A DNA stretch of 64,000 nucleotides from Elusimicrobia bacterium GWA2_56_46 (lineage in GTDB: Bacteria; Elusimicrobiota; Elusimicrobia; Elusimicrobiales; UBA9959), in NCBI GenBank assembly GCA_001799575.1, contig MGTT01000006.1, forward strand, positions 1-64,000, read 5' to 3'. Position numbers and translations under genes: made by a program. Shown here piece by piece: positions 7,930-16,289 of the stretch; position 1 is the first letter of the stretch, and the number at the start of each line of letters is the position of its first letter. The notes beneath the pieces are model-generated. The model ran no database searches, had not been told where the DNA came from, and saw only the letters and a program-made list of their open reading frames with translations.

Positions 7930-10197
7930 TCAGCTCAGCCCGCCGTTGGCGGCCCTTAATTTGTCCGCCAGCAGAGAATTGTAATAGTCTCCGAGACTTT
8001 CCCTGTTCGCGGCGGTTTTATAGATCTTGCCGAGAGGGAATATGAAAGTTCCCCAGGGAAGCCTCATGGACCAGACCCCGTCGTTGCCGTCCGTATTGTA
8101 CCAGACCGCCTGGAAGTCCCTTGCCGCTATTTCGGCCAGAATATGGCCGTAACAGCGCAGCAGTTTCCAGCCGTCGGCGGTGGGGGGGATGTCGGGTTTG
8201 AATTTGTCTTTCAGGGCCTTTTCCAGCTTCAGGATCCCGGCGCTGCCCAGGTCTATACTGGCGGTTTCTTCCAGCGCCGCGGTCAGGATCATTATGCGCC
8301 GGTGTTCGATCCGCGCGTCGGTAAGGCGCTCGGGGTGGCTGGCGAGCCTGCCCCGCACCGCGTCCGCACCCTGAGGCGGTTCAATTTTCCCGCTCCTGAG
8401 CTCGTCTTCCACATATTGCAGATATTTCGCCAGCCAGCCTGGTTCGGGCACGTCGCCTTTCCATAACAGTTCCCAGACACGCGCTACAGGATAGGTCGTC
8501 ATGTGTTTCGGAGCGTCAAAGACCATGGGCCAGCCCCAATGGTCGAAATCCGGCATCTTTATGAGGCGGCCCTTGTGTCTTTCCTGAAGTAGAAAGCACA
8601 GGAAAGCGGAACAATCCTTTACGGTTTCCACGGCTTCCTGCGGGTTCTGCCGGGCCTTGATGAACGTCAGGCGGAGCTTTTTTTCTACTTCGGCCAGGCC
8701 GTCCGTGTTGAAATATATTTTTTTATTGAACTCGTCTTCCAGCGAAGATGCCAGCCTGAATGCCCGTCCCATGAAGTCGTCTTTCCTTGTCTCGGCTTCG
8801 GAGGGGAGGGGCTGGAGGAGGGATGAGGGATGAGGCATGAGGGATGAGGGGGGCGGAGCGTCTTCGGGGGGCCGCGCGCCGCGTGCGTTTATCAAGTTTC
8901 GGATGGGGGTGACTTCCAGGGAGGCCGTAACGGCCGCCTCCGGCGGCCGGGAACCTGGCGGCGGGGGAGGCGGGACGCGGGGCGCGGGGGCTGAGTCGCG
9001 GTGCTGTTTTGCGGCTTCCAGAAGCCCGGAGGCCGAATCGCGCGGCAGTTCGGTTCCCAGTTTTGCGGCCGAGCCGGGATCCGTAAGAGCGATCTCGTTT
9101 ATCAGTCCCGCGGCTTCCGGCAGCTTTCCCGTTTTTATAAGGGCCAGTGTCAGGCGGGCGCTGGCCTGTATCGAGGGGCGGAGGGCCGCGGCTTTCCGGT
9201 AGCGCTCCGCGGCCCCGGCATGGTCTCCCGCGCGGAAATTATAATTGCCCAACTGCATGAGTATTTCCGGTATAAGCGGGGAGGGGAGCGTAAGCGCGGT
9301 TGAAAAAGCGTTAAGTATATCATTGTTCCCGGCCGGGTTCCGCTCCGTCACGGCTTTCTTCATGAGCGCGGAGCCCAGGCCGAAGAGAGGTTCCGCCTTT
9401 TCAGAAGATTTCTCCGAAAGCGTACGGAAAGCCGCCAGGGCTTCATCCGTCTTGCCTTCTTCCAGAGCCAGCCAGGCCAGTTCCAGATTTTTTTTATCCT
9501 CGAAAGGCGCGCCGGCCGGTATTTTCTCAAGCCAATGCCGGGCTTTGGCCGCGTCTCCGGCGAGGCGCAGGATAAAGGCCCTGTAATAGAAAAATTCCGG
9601 TGTCAGAGCGGTTTTGATGTAATCATAGGCCTCCTGCAAAAGGCCCAGATTTATAAGTATCCCGGCGTAAAGCCCGTAAGGGGGCGCGGACGGGTTTACG
9701 GTGAGCAGGGCGGAGGCCAGGTAATTTGCGCGGTGGAGGTTTCCGACTCCGGCCTCCTGCTTTATGGCCGTTTCCAGCTCCCCTGTCGGAGGGCGGGCGG
9801 GCGTTTGCAGAAAGCCGATGACCGTCGAGAGCTGAAGTCTGCTCAGACGCGCTTCCGCGGGAAAGAGCCGCTCCCTGCCGGTGGAAAGATACGGCCCGTT
9901 CCGGGGATCGAAAGCGAAAGCGCCGGCTGAGGGGGAAGTGAAAAGCGTCCGGAGAAAAGTCAGCGGGGGTTTGGCGGCGTACGGCGGTTTAAGCGGTCCG
10001 GGATCCGTGAAAATCGGCAGTATTGTGAGTTCCCTGTCCGAGTAAGCCGGTATGGTGTGGAAAACGAGGGAGGCGGCCTGCGTTCTGATAACGGGGGACA
10101 CGAGCTCGCGTAAATCTTTGAAACTGCCGGTTATTTCATCCAGGGACGGGGCCGCGGCCGGCCGGGGAACGGGGAAATCGTGAAAGTCGTCCGCCAT
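7930..10197 (-). CDS. TPR-repeat protein of unknown function
   Basis: 755 residues, no obvious signal peptide. Residues about 140-390 are helical repeat units of TPR type (alternating Ala/Leu pairs, such as GRAFRLAS- and FRAGDHAGAAERYRKAAAL-like helices). A Pro-rich low-complexity stretch (about 400-470), partly encoded by two heptamer arrays, joins them to a C-terminal domain with many Trp and Tyr residues that I do not recognise. A strong divergent promoter lies just upstream and the ATG has no Shine-Dalgarno. A scaffold role is likely but unproven. Confidence 0.65.
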   Translation of the reverse strand: MADDFHDFPVPRPAAAPSLDEITGSFKDLRELVSPVIRTQAASLVFHTIPAYSDRELTILPIFTDPGPLKPPYAAKPPLTFLRTLFTSPSAGAFAFDPRNGPYLSTGRERLFPAEARLSRLQLSTVIGFLQTPARPPTGELETAIKQEAGVGNLHRANYLASALLTVNPSAPPYGLYAGILINLGLLQEAYDYIKTALTPEFFYYRAFILRLAGDAAKARHWLEKIPAGAPFEDKKNLELAWLALEEGKTDEALAAFRTLSEKSSEKAEPLFGLGSALMKKAVTERNPAGNNDILNAFSTALTLPSPLIPEILMQLGNYNFRAGDHAGAAERYRKAAALRPSIQASARLTLALIKTGKLPEAAGLINEIALTDPGSAAKLGTELPRDSASGLLEAAKQHRDSAPAPRVPPPPPPGSRPPEAAVTASLEVTPIRNLINARGARPPEDAPPPSSLMPHPSSLLQPLPSEAETRKDDFMGRAFRLASSLEDEFNKKIYFNTDGLAEVEKKLRLTFIKARQNPQEAVETVKDCSAFLCFLLQERHKGRLIKMPDFDHWGWPMVFDAPKHMTTYPVARVWELLWKGDVPEPGWLAKYLQYVEDELRSGKIEPPQGADAVRGRLASHPERLTDARIEHRRIMILTAALEETASIDLGSAGILKLEKALKDKFKPDIPPTADGWKLLRCYGHILAEIAARDFQAVWYNTDGNDGVWSMRLPWGTFIFPLGKIYKTAANRESLGDYYNSLLADKLRAANGGLS
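8820..8850. repeat. heptamer array (GGGATGA unit) in TPR gene
   Basis: Four 7-bp units (GGGATGA twice, GGCATGA, GGGATGA) lie within the coding sequence of the 755-residue TPR protein, in the Pro/Ser-rich linker. The unit is identical to the intergenic array at 10834-10880. Confidence 0.75.
8972..8992. repeat. heptamer array (GGGGCGC unit) in TPR gene
   Basis: Three 7-bp units (GGGACGC, GGGGCGC, GGGGGCT) encode an Ala-Pro-Arg linker in the same TPR protein. Confidence 0.55.
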
Positions 10198-10207
10198 AAT
10201 ATGTTAT

Positions 10208-10236
10208 TGTATACTTTTACTTCACCGCCTTGTCAA
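10208..10236 (-). promoter_or_regulatory. promoter TTGACA-17-TATACA for TPR gene
   Basis: On the minus strand a consensus TTGACA (10236-10231) and TATACA (10213-10208) have 17-bp spacing. Only 10 bp separate the -10 box from the ATG at 10197, leaving a predicted leader of about 3 nt and no Shine-Dalgarno. Confidence 0.75.
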
Positions 10237-10240
10237 ACAT

Positions 10241-10849
10241 ATGACCCGAACCATCGTTATTGCCACGCGCAACAGGCATAAGCTCAGAGAACTCAGGGAG
10301 CTTATGCCGGAACTTGAAAGCGTTGAAATGAAGACGCTGGATGAATTTCCCGGCGCCCCGGAAGTCGCGGAGGACGGCGTTACGCTGGAGGAGAACGCGG
10401 CGAAGAAAGCCAAGAGCGCGGCCCTTTTCTGCCGCCTCTGGGCGCTTGCGGACGACACCGGGCTGGAGGTGGACGCCCTCGGCGGCGCCCCCGGCGTCTA
10501 CTCGGCCAGGTACGCCGGCGGCGATTGTTCCTGCGCAGCCAACAATTTAAAGCTCCTGGCCGAACTTTCCGGCCTTCCGCCGGAAAAAAGGACGGCCCGC
10601 TTCCGCTGCGTCATGGCCCTGGCCTCGCCCGGCGGTTCGGTCATAACGGTGGAAGGCCGGCTTGAGGGCCGCATCGCGCTTTCACCCTCCGGAACCGGCG
10701 GTTTCGGTTACGATCCGCTGTTCCTGCCGGCCGGGGCGGATAAGACCCTGGCCGAACTTACTCCCGGAGAAAAGAACGCTCTGAGCCACCGCGCCGCCGC
10801 CGTCAGAAAAATAGAGCCCTATATCGCAAGGCTGAGGGATGAGGGATGA
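10241..10849 (+). CDS. rdgB: XTP/dITP diphosphatase (RdgB/HAM1)
   Basis: House-cleaning pyrophosphatase that hydrolyses ITP, dITP and XTP to monophosphates. 202 residues. The substrate-binding ATRNRHK motif is near residues 8-14, the ADDTGLEVDALGGAPGVYSARYAG block is intact, and FGYDPLF with SHR near the C-terminus match the family. The start is close to a TATACT box on the plus strand, divergent from the TPR gene. The last codons (R-D-E-G) and the TGA stop are made by the GGGATGA heptamer array, so the native C-terminus may have been replaced by repeat sequence. Confidence 0.93.
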   Translation: MTRTIVIATRNRHKLRELRELMPELESVEMKTLDEFPGAPEVAEDGVTLEENAAKKAKSAALFCRLWALADDTGLEVDALGGAPGVYSARYAGGDCSCAANNLKLLAELSGLPPEKRTARFRCVMALASPGGSVITVEGRLEGRIALSPSGTGGFGYDPLFLPAGADKTLAELTPGEKNALSHRAAAVRKIEPYIARLRDEG

Positions 10850-10880
10850 GGGATGAGGGATGAGGGATGAGGGATGAGGG
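10834..10880. repeat. heptamer array, six GGGATGA units
   Basis: Six near-perfect copies of GGGATGA run from the end of rdgB to 10 bp before the -10 box of the sensor-kinase gene. The array supplies the rdgB stop codon and occupies the expected -35 position of the kinase promoter. Confidence 0.95.
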
Positions 10881-10889
10881 AAGTAATGG

Positions 10890-10895
10890 TATAAT
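10890..10895 (+). promoter_or_regulatory. -10 box TATAAT, 8 bp before kinase ATG
   Basis: A perfect TATAAT ends 8 bp before the ATG of the sensor kinase. No Shine-Dalgarno is present and no -35 can be seen, because the region is the GGGATGA array. A leaderless transcript is suggested. Confidence 0.6.
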
Positions 10896-10903
10896 CATTT
10901 TTT

Positions 10904-13075
10904 ATGAAGATCAGGCTTTTTCACAAATTCGTGATGGTCCTGCTGCTTGTGTCGCTGGTGCCCATAACGCTTCTCGGTTACAGGCTGATAAGCATCGGCC
11001 AGCTTGGCGTCAAGACCGCCATCCTTGAACTCCATCTTAACATGGCGGAACGCATTGCCGGCGATTTCCGCGCCTATACCGACCGCATGGACGGCCGGAT
11101 GCGCTTCGTTATGGACGCTATGCTTAAGCTGGATTGGGAGACCAAGCAGGCGCTGCTGGCCTCCCTCATGGACACAAATCCGGAACTTAAGGAAGTTTCC
11201 GTTCTCTCCGCCTCCGGGCGCGAACTTATCAAGGCGCTGAGCCCGTCCTACTCCGCTCCGGCGCCGCCCGGAGCTTCGCAAGGATCCGGTCAGGAACTCC
11301 GGTCGTACGCCGGAGATCCGGCGTTCCGTTCCGCCCTGGCCTCAAAGAAAATAACCGCGCGGTTTGACTGGTCCTCCGGCCGGGCCGAGATGGTTTTCTT
11401 TTATCCCTTTCAGAAAGACATGGCGCTCAGGGCTTCCGTCAGCATGGACAGATTTCCGGCGGCGAGCGAGCTTAAGGAAGTGGGCCGAACCGGTTTCCCG
11501 GTCGTTATAGACCCGGCCGGGCGTCCGGCGGCCTGGCCGGCCGGCGTGGAAGCCGGCGAACTTGGAGGCATAAAAGAGTGGCCGATCACCAGAACGGCCC
11601 TCAGCGCTCTTGCCTCGGGTTCTGCGGAATATGAGAACGCGGACGGCCGGTCACAGATAGGAGCTTATGCGCCGATAGCCGAGCCCGGCGGCGCGGTCAT
11701 CGTGACCCAGTCGAGGGAGGAGGCTTTCCGTTACGCCCTGTTCATGCGGCGGCAGGCGGTTTACGCGGTGCTTGCTTTCGTGCTGGTCGTGCTGGTCGCC
11801 GCTTTCCTGCTGTCCCGGCAGATGACGGGCCCCATACTGGAGCTGACCCGCGTGGCCGGAAAAGTGGCCGGGGGGGATTTCTCGAAGACCGTGGATATAA
11901 ATACCCGGGACGAACTTGAGGATTTGGGAGAGACCTTTAATAACATGGTTCGCCAGCTTAAGACTTATTCCGATATGCAGGTGGACCGCATTATCCGCGA
12001 GCAGAAAAATACCGAGGCCATCCTGTTCTCGACCGAGGACGGGATAGTGATGATAGACGACACCGCGCGCGTGCAGCTTGCCAACCGCAGGGCCCGTTCA
12101 GTGATGGGTGTCAATCAGGATGAAGCCATCGAAGGGCGGCCGCTTACGGATATCATATGCGACGCCGCGGTCAAAAGCGCGGTTTCCGAGGTGCTGGACA
12201 GCCGCAAAGAAAATTTCGTTAAAGAGATAGAGGTGGCGCTGGAACATTCCAGGCGGTTCTTTAAATGCTTCTCCGCTCCTATCGTGGCGCCTGGCAAGAG
12301 CGCGCGTCTCGGCACCCTGGTGGCTTTTTACGATATCACCCTGGACAAGGATCTGGAGCGCATTAAAGAGGAGTTCCTTCATTCCATCACTCACGATCTG
12401 CGTAATCCCATGGGGGCGGTGAAAGGTTTCGTGGAGTTTCTGTTGAAAGAGATCCCCGGCCCGGTCAACGAGGCCCAGCGCAAGATGCTGGTCTCCATAG
12501 ACCGGGCGGCTTTCAGGCTGCTGGGCATGATAAATAACATCCTGGACATCGCCAAGATGGAGGCCGGCAGGATGGAGCTTAAACTGACGCCGGTGGACGT
12601 TTATGAGATCGCCAGAAGGATGGTGGATCTGCTGGAATCACTCGGCCAGCGGAAGAAAATAAAATTCGTGCTGGAAGCGCCGGGCCCGGTCGTCGTGGAC
12701 GCCGACGGCGCGATGCTGGAGCGTATGTTCACCAATCTTATAGGCAACGCCGTCAAGTTCGCGCCCGAGAACGGGATCATCACCGTGCATCTGGAGGAGG
12801 ACGCTGAAAAGGTCACCGCCTACGTGGGAGACAACGGCGACGGCATTCCTCTGGAATATCTGGACAAGATCTTCGAGAAATTCGAGCAGGTTAAGGGGCA
12901 GAAGGCCGGCGGCACCGGCCTCGGTCTCACCATCTGCAAGCATATCGCCGCGGCGCATCTCGGCGCTATACGGGTGGAATCCGAGCTGGGTAAAGGCGCC
13001 AAGTTTATTTTTACCGTGCCGAAAGGACTGGCCCGGGACGACCACGGTAAAATATTTATAAGGGTGGCCGCATGA
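10904..13075 (+). CDS. membrane sensor histidine kinase (HAMP-PAS-HisKA-HATPase)
   Basis: 723 residues. A transmembrane helix (about 8-26), a periplasmic sensor region (27-280), a second helix (286-303), HAMP (304-356), a PAS domain (365-480), and a dimerisation/phosphoacceptor domain with H497 in SITHDLRNP. The ATP-binding domain shows N615 (NLIGNAVKF), DNGDGIP and GGTGLGLTICK. All catalytic boxes are intact. It overlaps the LysM/FecR gene by 4 bp. No cognate regulator is adjacent, and the nearest regulators are at 2.5 and 62 kb. Signal unknown. Confidence 0.9.
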   Translation: MKIRLFHKFVMVLLLVSLVPITLLGYRLISIGQLGVKTAILELHLNMAERIAGDFRAYTDRMDGRMRFVMDAMLKLDWETKQALLASLMDTNPELKEVSVLSASGRELIKALSPSYSAPAPPGASQGSGQELRSYAGDPAFRSALASKKITARFDWSSGRAEMVFFYPFQKDMALRASVSMDRFPAASELKEVGRTGFPVVIDPAGRPAAWPAGVEAGELGGIKEWPITRTALSALASGSAEYENADGRSQIGAYAPIAEPGGAVIVTQSREEAFRYALFMRRQAVYAVLAFVLVVLVAAFLLSRQMTGPILELTRVAGKVAGGDFSKTVDINTRDELEDLGETFNNMVRQLKTYSDMQVDRIIREQKNTEAILFSTEDGIVMIDDTARVQLANRRARSVMGVNQDEAIEGRPLTDIICDAAVKSAVSEVLDSRKENFVKEIEVALEHSRRFFKCFSAPIVAPGKSARLGTLVAFYDITLDKDLERIKEEFLHSITHDLRNPMGAVKGFVEFLLKEIPGPVNEAQRKMLVSIDRAAFRLLGMINNILDIAKMEAGRMELKLTPVDVYEIARRMVDLLESLGQRKKIKFVLEAPGPVVVDADGAMLERMFTNLIGNAVKFAPENGIITVHLEEDAEKVTAYVGDNGDGIPLEYLDKIFEKFEQVKGQKAGGTGLGLTICKHIAAAHLGAIRVESELGKGAKFIFTVPKGLARDDHGKIFIRVAA

Positions 13076-14238
13076 GGATGCCGTCCGCAGCCCTCTTTCT
13101 GATTTTTTCTCTGGCGCTTTCCGTACGGGGCGCGGAGGAGCTTCAGAACGTGGTCGTCAGGCCGGGGGATACGCTTTGGAGTATCGCCAATACCTACCTT
13201 AAGGATCCCAGGAAGTGGAACGAGATCCTTAAATACAACCGTCTGCCGTCTTCCGATCCCTCGATAGCCATGCCCGGCATGGTTATGAAAGTGCCGGTAA
13301 GCCTCATCAAGGAGCAATACCGGGCCGCCAGCCTGGTTTATTATATAAACGACGTTCTCCTGCGGAAAAGCGGATCCGCGGACTGGAAATCCGTTGTTTT
13401 GAACATGAACCTGTTCAAAAGCGATACGCTGCGCACCACCGCCGAGGCGCGGGCCGACGTGAAGTTCTACACGGGAGAGATCCTGAATCTCTATCCGAAT
13501 TCCATCGCCGTGCTCAGGCCGCCGGATAAAAAGGCGGATGTTGAACTTCTGGCCGGCGAGATGCGCGGCTTGCGCTCCAGGGTTATTACCGCCTCCGCGC
13601 GCATTACGCCCAGGACCAAAGACACAGAATTCGGGGCCAGGATAAAAGAAGACCTGACTACGCTGGTGCAGGTTTATAAGGGCCGCGCGGCCGTGGAAGC
13701 GCAGGGCAAAGTGGTGGAGGTGCCGGAGGGTTTCGCTTCCGAGGTCAAGGTGGATATGCCGCCCTCCCAGCCGGTAAAATTGCCGCCCCTGCCGGAGTTC
13801 GAGGGCGGCGGCCCGGCCGCCGGTCCGGCCAAGATCGGGGCTCCCCAGATAAAGATGGACGGCGGCAGGCTTTCGCTCAACATGAAGCTTTCCGCTTCCG
13901 GGCGGGCCGCGCAGGCGGGGCGGATTTCAGGCCCCGGCGTCGATGAAAAAGGTATGCCGGAGATCGGCGACGCCAACGCCAAAGGCATAGACGCCAATGA
14001 GATAGCCAAGCTGATCAGCGTGGCTAATCCGGTGCAGTCTTACCACCTGCAGATCGCGCGGGATCAGAATTTCAGCAATCTCGTCCTTAACCGCAATTAC
14101 GACGCGTTCGACGAGATAGACCTGGCCGAGCTGCTCCAGCCGGGGTCATACTGGATGCGCGTTTCTTATGTGGATCTTCTGGGTTTTGAGGGAAAGTTCA
14201 ACGCCGCCCGCCAGATCACCGTCGGAAAAAAACGCTGA
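13072..14238 (+). CDS. LysM and FecR-like domain protein, exported
   Basis: 388 residues. A signal peptide (about 1-21) is followed by a LysM peptidoglycan-binding domain (27-77, VVRPGDTLWSIANTYL) and a FecR-like beta region (about 105-200), with a Pro/Gly-rich linker (220-280) and a C-terminal beta-rich segment ending in a fibronectin-like strand pattern. LysM plus FecR architectures are common in periplasmic or wall-associated proteins of Gram-negative bacteria. Translationally coupled to the upstream kinase, which suggests the kinase monitors the envelope. Confidence 0.8.
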   Translation: MRMPSAALFLIFSLALSVRGAEELQNVVVRPGDTLWSIANTYLKDPRKWNEILKYNRLPSSDPSIAMPGMVMKVPVSLIKEQYRAASLVYYINDVLLRKSGSADWKSVVLNMNLFKSDTLRTTAEARADVKFYTGEILNLYPNSIAVLRPPDKKADVELLAGEMRGLRSRVITASARITPRTKDTEFGARIKEDLTTLVQVYKGRAAVEAQGKVVEVPEGFASEVKVDMPPSQPVKLPPLPEFEGGGPAAGPAKIGAPQIKMDGGRLSLNMKLSASGRAAQAGRISGPGVDEKGMPEIGDANAKGIDANEIAKLISVANPVQSYHLQIARDQNFSNLVLNRNYDAFDEIDLAELLQPGSYWMRVSYVDLLGFEGKFNAARQITVGKKR

Positions 14239-14249
14239 GTGCGTGGGTC

Positions 14250-14278
14250 TTGACAAGTCAAGGGGGGTCTGCTATAAT
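14250..14278 (+). promoter_or_regulatory. consensus promoter TTGACA-17-TATAAT
   Basis: TTGACA (14250-14255) and TATAAT (14273-14278) both match the sigma-70 consensus exactly with 17-bp spacing, 12 bp after the LysM gene. It is the strongest promoter in the window and faces a stretch with no convincing protein gene. Confidence 0.85.
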
Positions 14279-14284
14279 TAAGGT

Positions 14285-14408
14285 GCGGCGGGCGGTATCT
14301 CATGAGGGAGGCAAGTGGGCTCCTGGTTGTGGTTGCGGGGATCATGCTCGCGCAGCGGATGAGGGACACGGAAAGGCGGCGGTACGGCGCTTTTCGTGTC
14401 CCTTTCGT
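14285..14408 (+). ncRNA. candidate structured small RNA
   Basis: This roughly 124-nt transcript is predicted between the perfect promoter at 14250 and a strong hairpin at 14362-14403, whose 9-bp arms AGGGACACG and CGTGTCCCT can extend inward. Other possible stems are CTCAT with ATGAG, GGAG with CTCC, and GCGGG with CTCGC, giving a branched fold. The hairpin is not followed by a clean T tract. I do not recognise SRP RNA, 6S, tmRNA or a common riboswitch. A 62-codon reading frame crosses it, but it begins inside the promoter and looks fortuitous. It could also be the leader of the downstream TPR gene, which however has its own promoter. Confidence 0.5.
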
Positions 14409-14417
14409 TTGGGGCTG

Positions 14418-14446
14418 CTGACAGCGGCCCCCAATTAGATTATAAT
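14418..14446 (+). promoter_or_regulatory. promoter CTGACA-17-TATAAT, leaderless
   Basis: CTGACA (14418-14423) and TATAAT (14441-14446) are spaced by 17 bp. The ATG of the TPR gene follows the -10 box by 7 bp, so the predicted transcript begins at or next to the start codon. Confidence 0.7.
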
Positions 14447-14453
14447 CTCCTTA

Positions 14454-16235
14454 ATGTATAAAGCGGCTTGCCTGTCTTTCGCGCTTGGGATTTTTTTGTC
14501 CCGGGGGCTTTCGTTTGCCTCTATCGGCGCGCCGGGCCCCGCCATCCCGCCGCCCACGGTTCCCGCTTCGGCCGGAGAACCAACTGGCGAATCTCCGATC
14601 CCTAATTCCGACGGGAAAGCGGCTGGCGTGGCCACGGTCTGGGATCGTATCATGGAGGAGGCCAGCCTGACGAATCTGCGCCGGGGCTATATGCTCATGG
14701 AGGCGGAGAATTATCCCGAGGCCGCCAACGAATTCCTCAAAGCTATAGCCAGAACCCCGGCGGAGCCTTACGCGCGCATTCTGTACGGCTCCAGCCTGTA
14801 CTGGCTGGGCAGCCCGGACAAGGCCATGGCGGAGTTCGAGACCGCCGCCGCGCTGGATCCGCGGAACCCCGTCGCTTACCAGCTCATGGGCATAGTACAC
14901 GCCTGGAAAGGCGAATTCGCTCCCGCGCTGGAAAAATTCCTTAAGGCGCGGGATCTTGCCCCCGATCGGGCGGATGTGCGGATGAACATCGGTTCCATAT
15001 ATCAATCCCTCGGCGATACGGATAAGGCGCTGGACTATTTTCGGGCCGCGGCCAGGCTGGAGCCCAAGAACCCGCTGTACCTTTACCAATTGGGCCTCAT
15101 TTATTCCAGGCTGGGCCGCGTTCCGGAGGCCAAGGCCGCCTTCCGGGGCGCGCTGTCCGCGTTCAGGGATTACGAGGACGCAATGCTGGAGCTGGCCGTC
15201 CTGGAGGAAAAGGACGGAAACATCAAAGAGGCGGTACGCCTGTACCGCAAAGCCCTGGGTATAAAACCAGGCGATAATGTCGCCCGCTTCAGGCTGGCCT
15301 GCCTGCTCTATAAAACCGGCGACGACAAGCGGCTTAACGCTTTACTGGAGGACGCTTTTCTTCTTACGCCTTCCAACGCCGCTGGAGGCATTTCGGTCAG
15401 TCTGGCCTATGCCGGCGGCCCGGACGCGGCGGATTCCCGGTCAGGGGCCGGTAAATCCCCCGGCGCCGAACCCGGCAGGGACAAGCCCGGTTCATTGGAG
15501 AGCGCTGTGGCCAGGGTTCCGTCCGACGAGGACATAAGCATAAAGGCGGAGTTGATCTCCATCCCCAAAACCCGGCTGGTCGCGAGTCCGGAGGGAGCTC
15601 CGAAAGGCCTTAAGGACGCTCTGGAAGCCGGTTTAAACCGGCCGAAAGTCGGTTATTTGAGAAGAGAATACTCGCTCCCCGCGTCGGATGTAAAGAACCG
15701 GGGGGCCAGGGCGGCCCGGATAGCCTCGGAGCTGGACAGCGCGGTAAAGGCCGCCTCCGGCCAGGATCTTGATACGCGTGTGTCGATCAGCCTGGAGACC
15801 AGGAAAGCTTCTGTTTCCCCCGCCGCTGGTGGGGAGTCCCCCAGTGTCGTATATAAACCGCGCGATGTCGGGAACGATATGGGTTTGTGGGTCATGGGCG
15901 CCAACTGGCTGGAGAATGTGGAAGACGCCCTGGAAGACCTGCGGGACGTTTCCGGCGGCACGGAGAAAAACGGGCGTTTCGGGATCGTGCTGGGGCTCGG
16001 CCGGCTTATCCTGGGCGAGCCGGACGCCGCTCTTTCCGCCTTTGAAAGCGTTCCTGCCGGCGCGGCCGCGGATCTCGGCAGATGCGCCGCATGGGTGGAG
16101 AAAGGCGCGCAGGATAAGGCCCTCGCGGCCTGTCTTGATGCGCTTAAAAAGGAGCCGCAAAACAAGACCGTTCTCGCGAACCTGAAATGGCTGAAAAAAG
16201 ATTTATGGATTCCTGCCAAAAGCACGCAGGAATGA
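14454..16235 (+). CDS. exported TPR-repeat protein with repeat-derived C-terminus
   Basis: 593 residues. A signal peptide (about 1-22) precedes TPR units from about 75 to 290 (such as SYRAAARLEPKNPLYLYQLGLIY-type helices), followed by a low-similarity region (310-480) and another helical repeat stretch near 480-580. The final dozen residues, KDLWIPAKSTQE and stop, are encoded by the right half of the dispersed MITE (16195-16238), so the original end was lost or extended by the insertion. Probably an envelope scaffold, function unknown. Confidence 0.7.
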   Translation: MYKAACLSFALGIFLSRGLSFASIGAPGPAIPPPTVPASAGEPTGESPIPNSDGKAAGVATVWDRIMEEASLTNLRRGYMLMEAENYPEAANEFLKAIARTPAEPYARILYGSSLYWLGSPDKAMAEFETAAALDPRNPVAYQLMGIVHAWKGEFAPALEKFLKARDLAPDRADVRMNIGSIYQSLGDTDKALDYFRAAARLEPKNPLYLYQLGLIYSRLGRVPEAKAAFRGALSAFRDYEDAMLELAVLEEKDGNIKEAVRLYRKALGIKPGDNVARFRLACLLYKTGDDKRLNALLEDAFLLTPSNAAGGISVSLAYAGGPDAADSRSGAGKSPGAEPGRDKPGSLESAVARVPSDEDISIKAELISIPKTRLVASPEGAPKGLKDALEAGLNRPKVGYLRREYSLPASDVKNRGARAARIASELDSAVKAASGQDLDTRVSISLETRKASVSPAAGGESPSVVYKPRDVGNDMGLWVMGANWLENVEDALEDLRDVSGGTEKNGRFGIVLGLGRLILGEPDAALSAFESVPAGAAADLGRCAAWVEKGAQDKALAACLDALKKEPQNKTVLANLKWLKKDLWIPAKSTQE

Positions 16236-16238
16236 CAG
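16195..16238 (+). mobile_element. MITE, right-half fragment
   Basis: Contains the right hairpin of the family (ATGGATTCCTGCC...GCAGGAATGAC) only. It forms the 3' end of the TPR coding sequence. No target duplication is visible. Confidence 0.75.
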
Positions 16239-16249
16239 TTGGTCGCCGA

Positions 16250-16284
16250 TTACTGTTCACTGGCCACTATTCACTAACCACTGA
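16250..16284. repeat. heptamer array (YYACTNN unit)
   Basis: Five consecutive 7-bp units of the form YYACTNN (TTACTGT, TCACTGG, CCACTAT, TCACTAA, CCACTGA) fill the gap between the MITE fragment and the THEP1-like gene. Confidence 0.75.
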
Positions 16285-16289
16285 ATTTT

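Noticed and set aside
14285-14408. SRP (4.5S) RNA, 6S RNA or cobalamin/TPP riboswitch
   Set aside because: The GGAAGCA tetraloop region of SRP RNA, the 6S bubble and the conserved riboswitch cores were not found.
14250-14438. 62-codon plus-strand ORF
   Set aside because: Its start lies inside the promoter and the sequence is dominated by RNA stems. Not supported as a protein.
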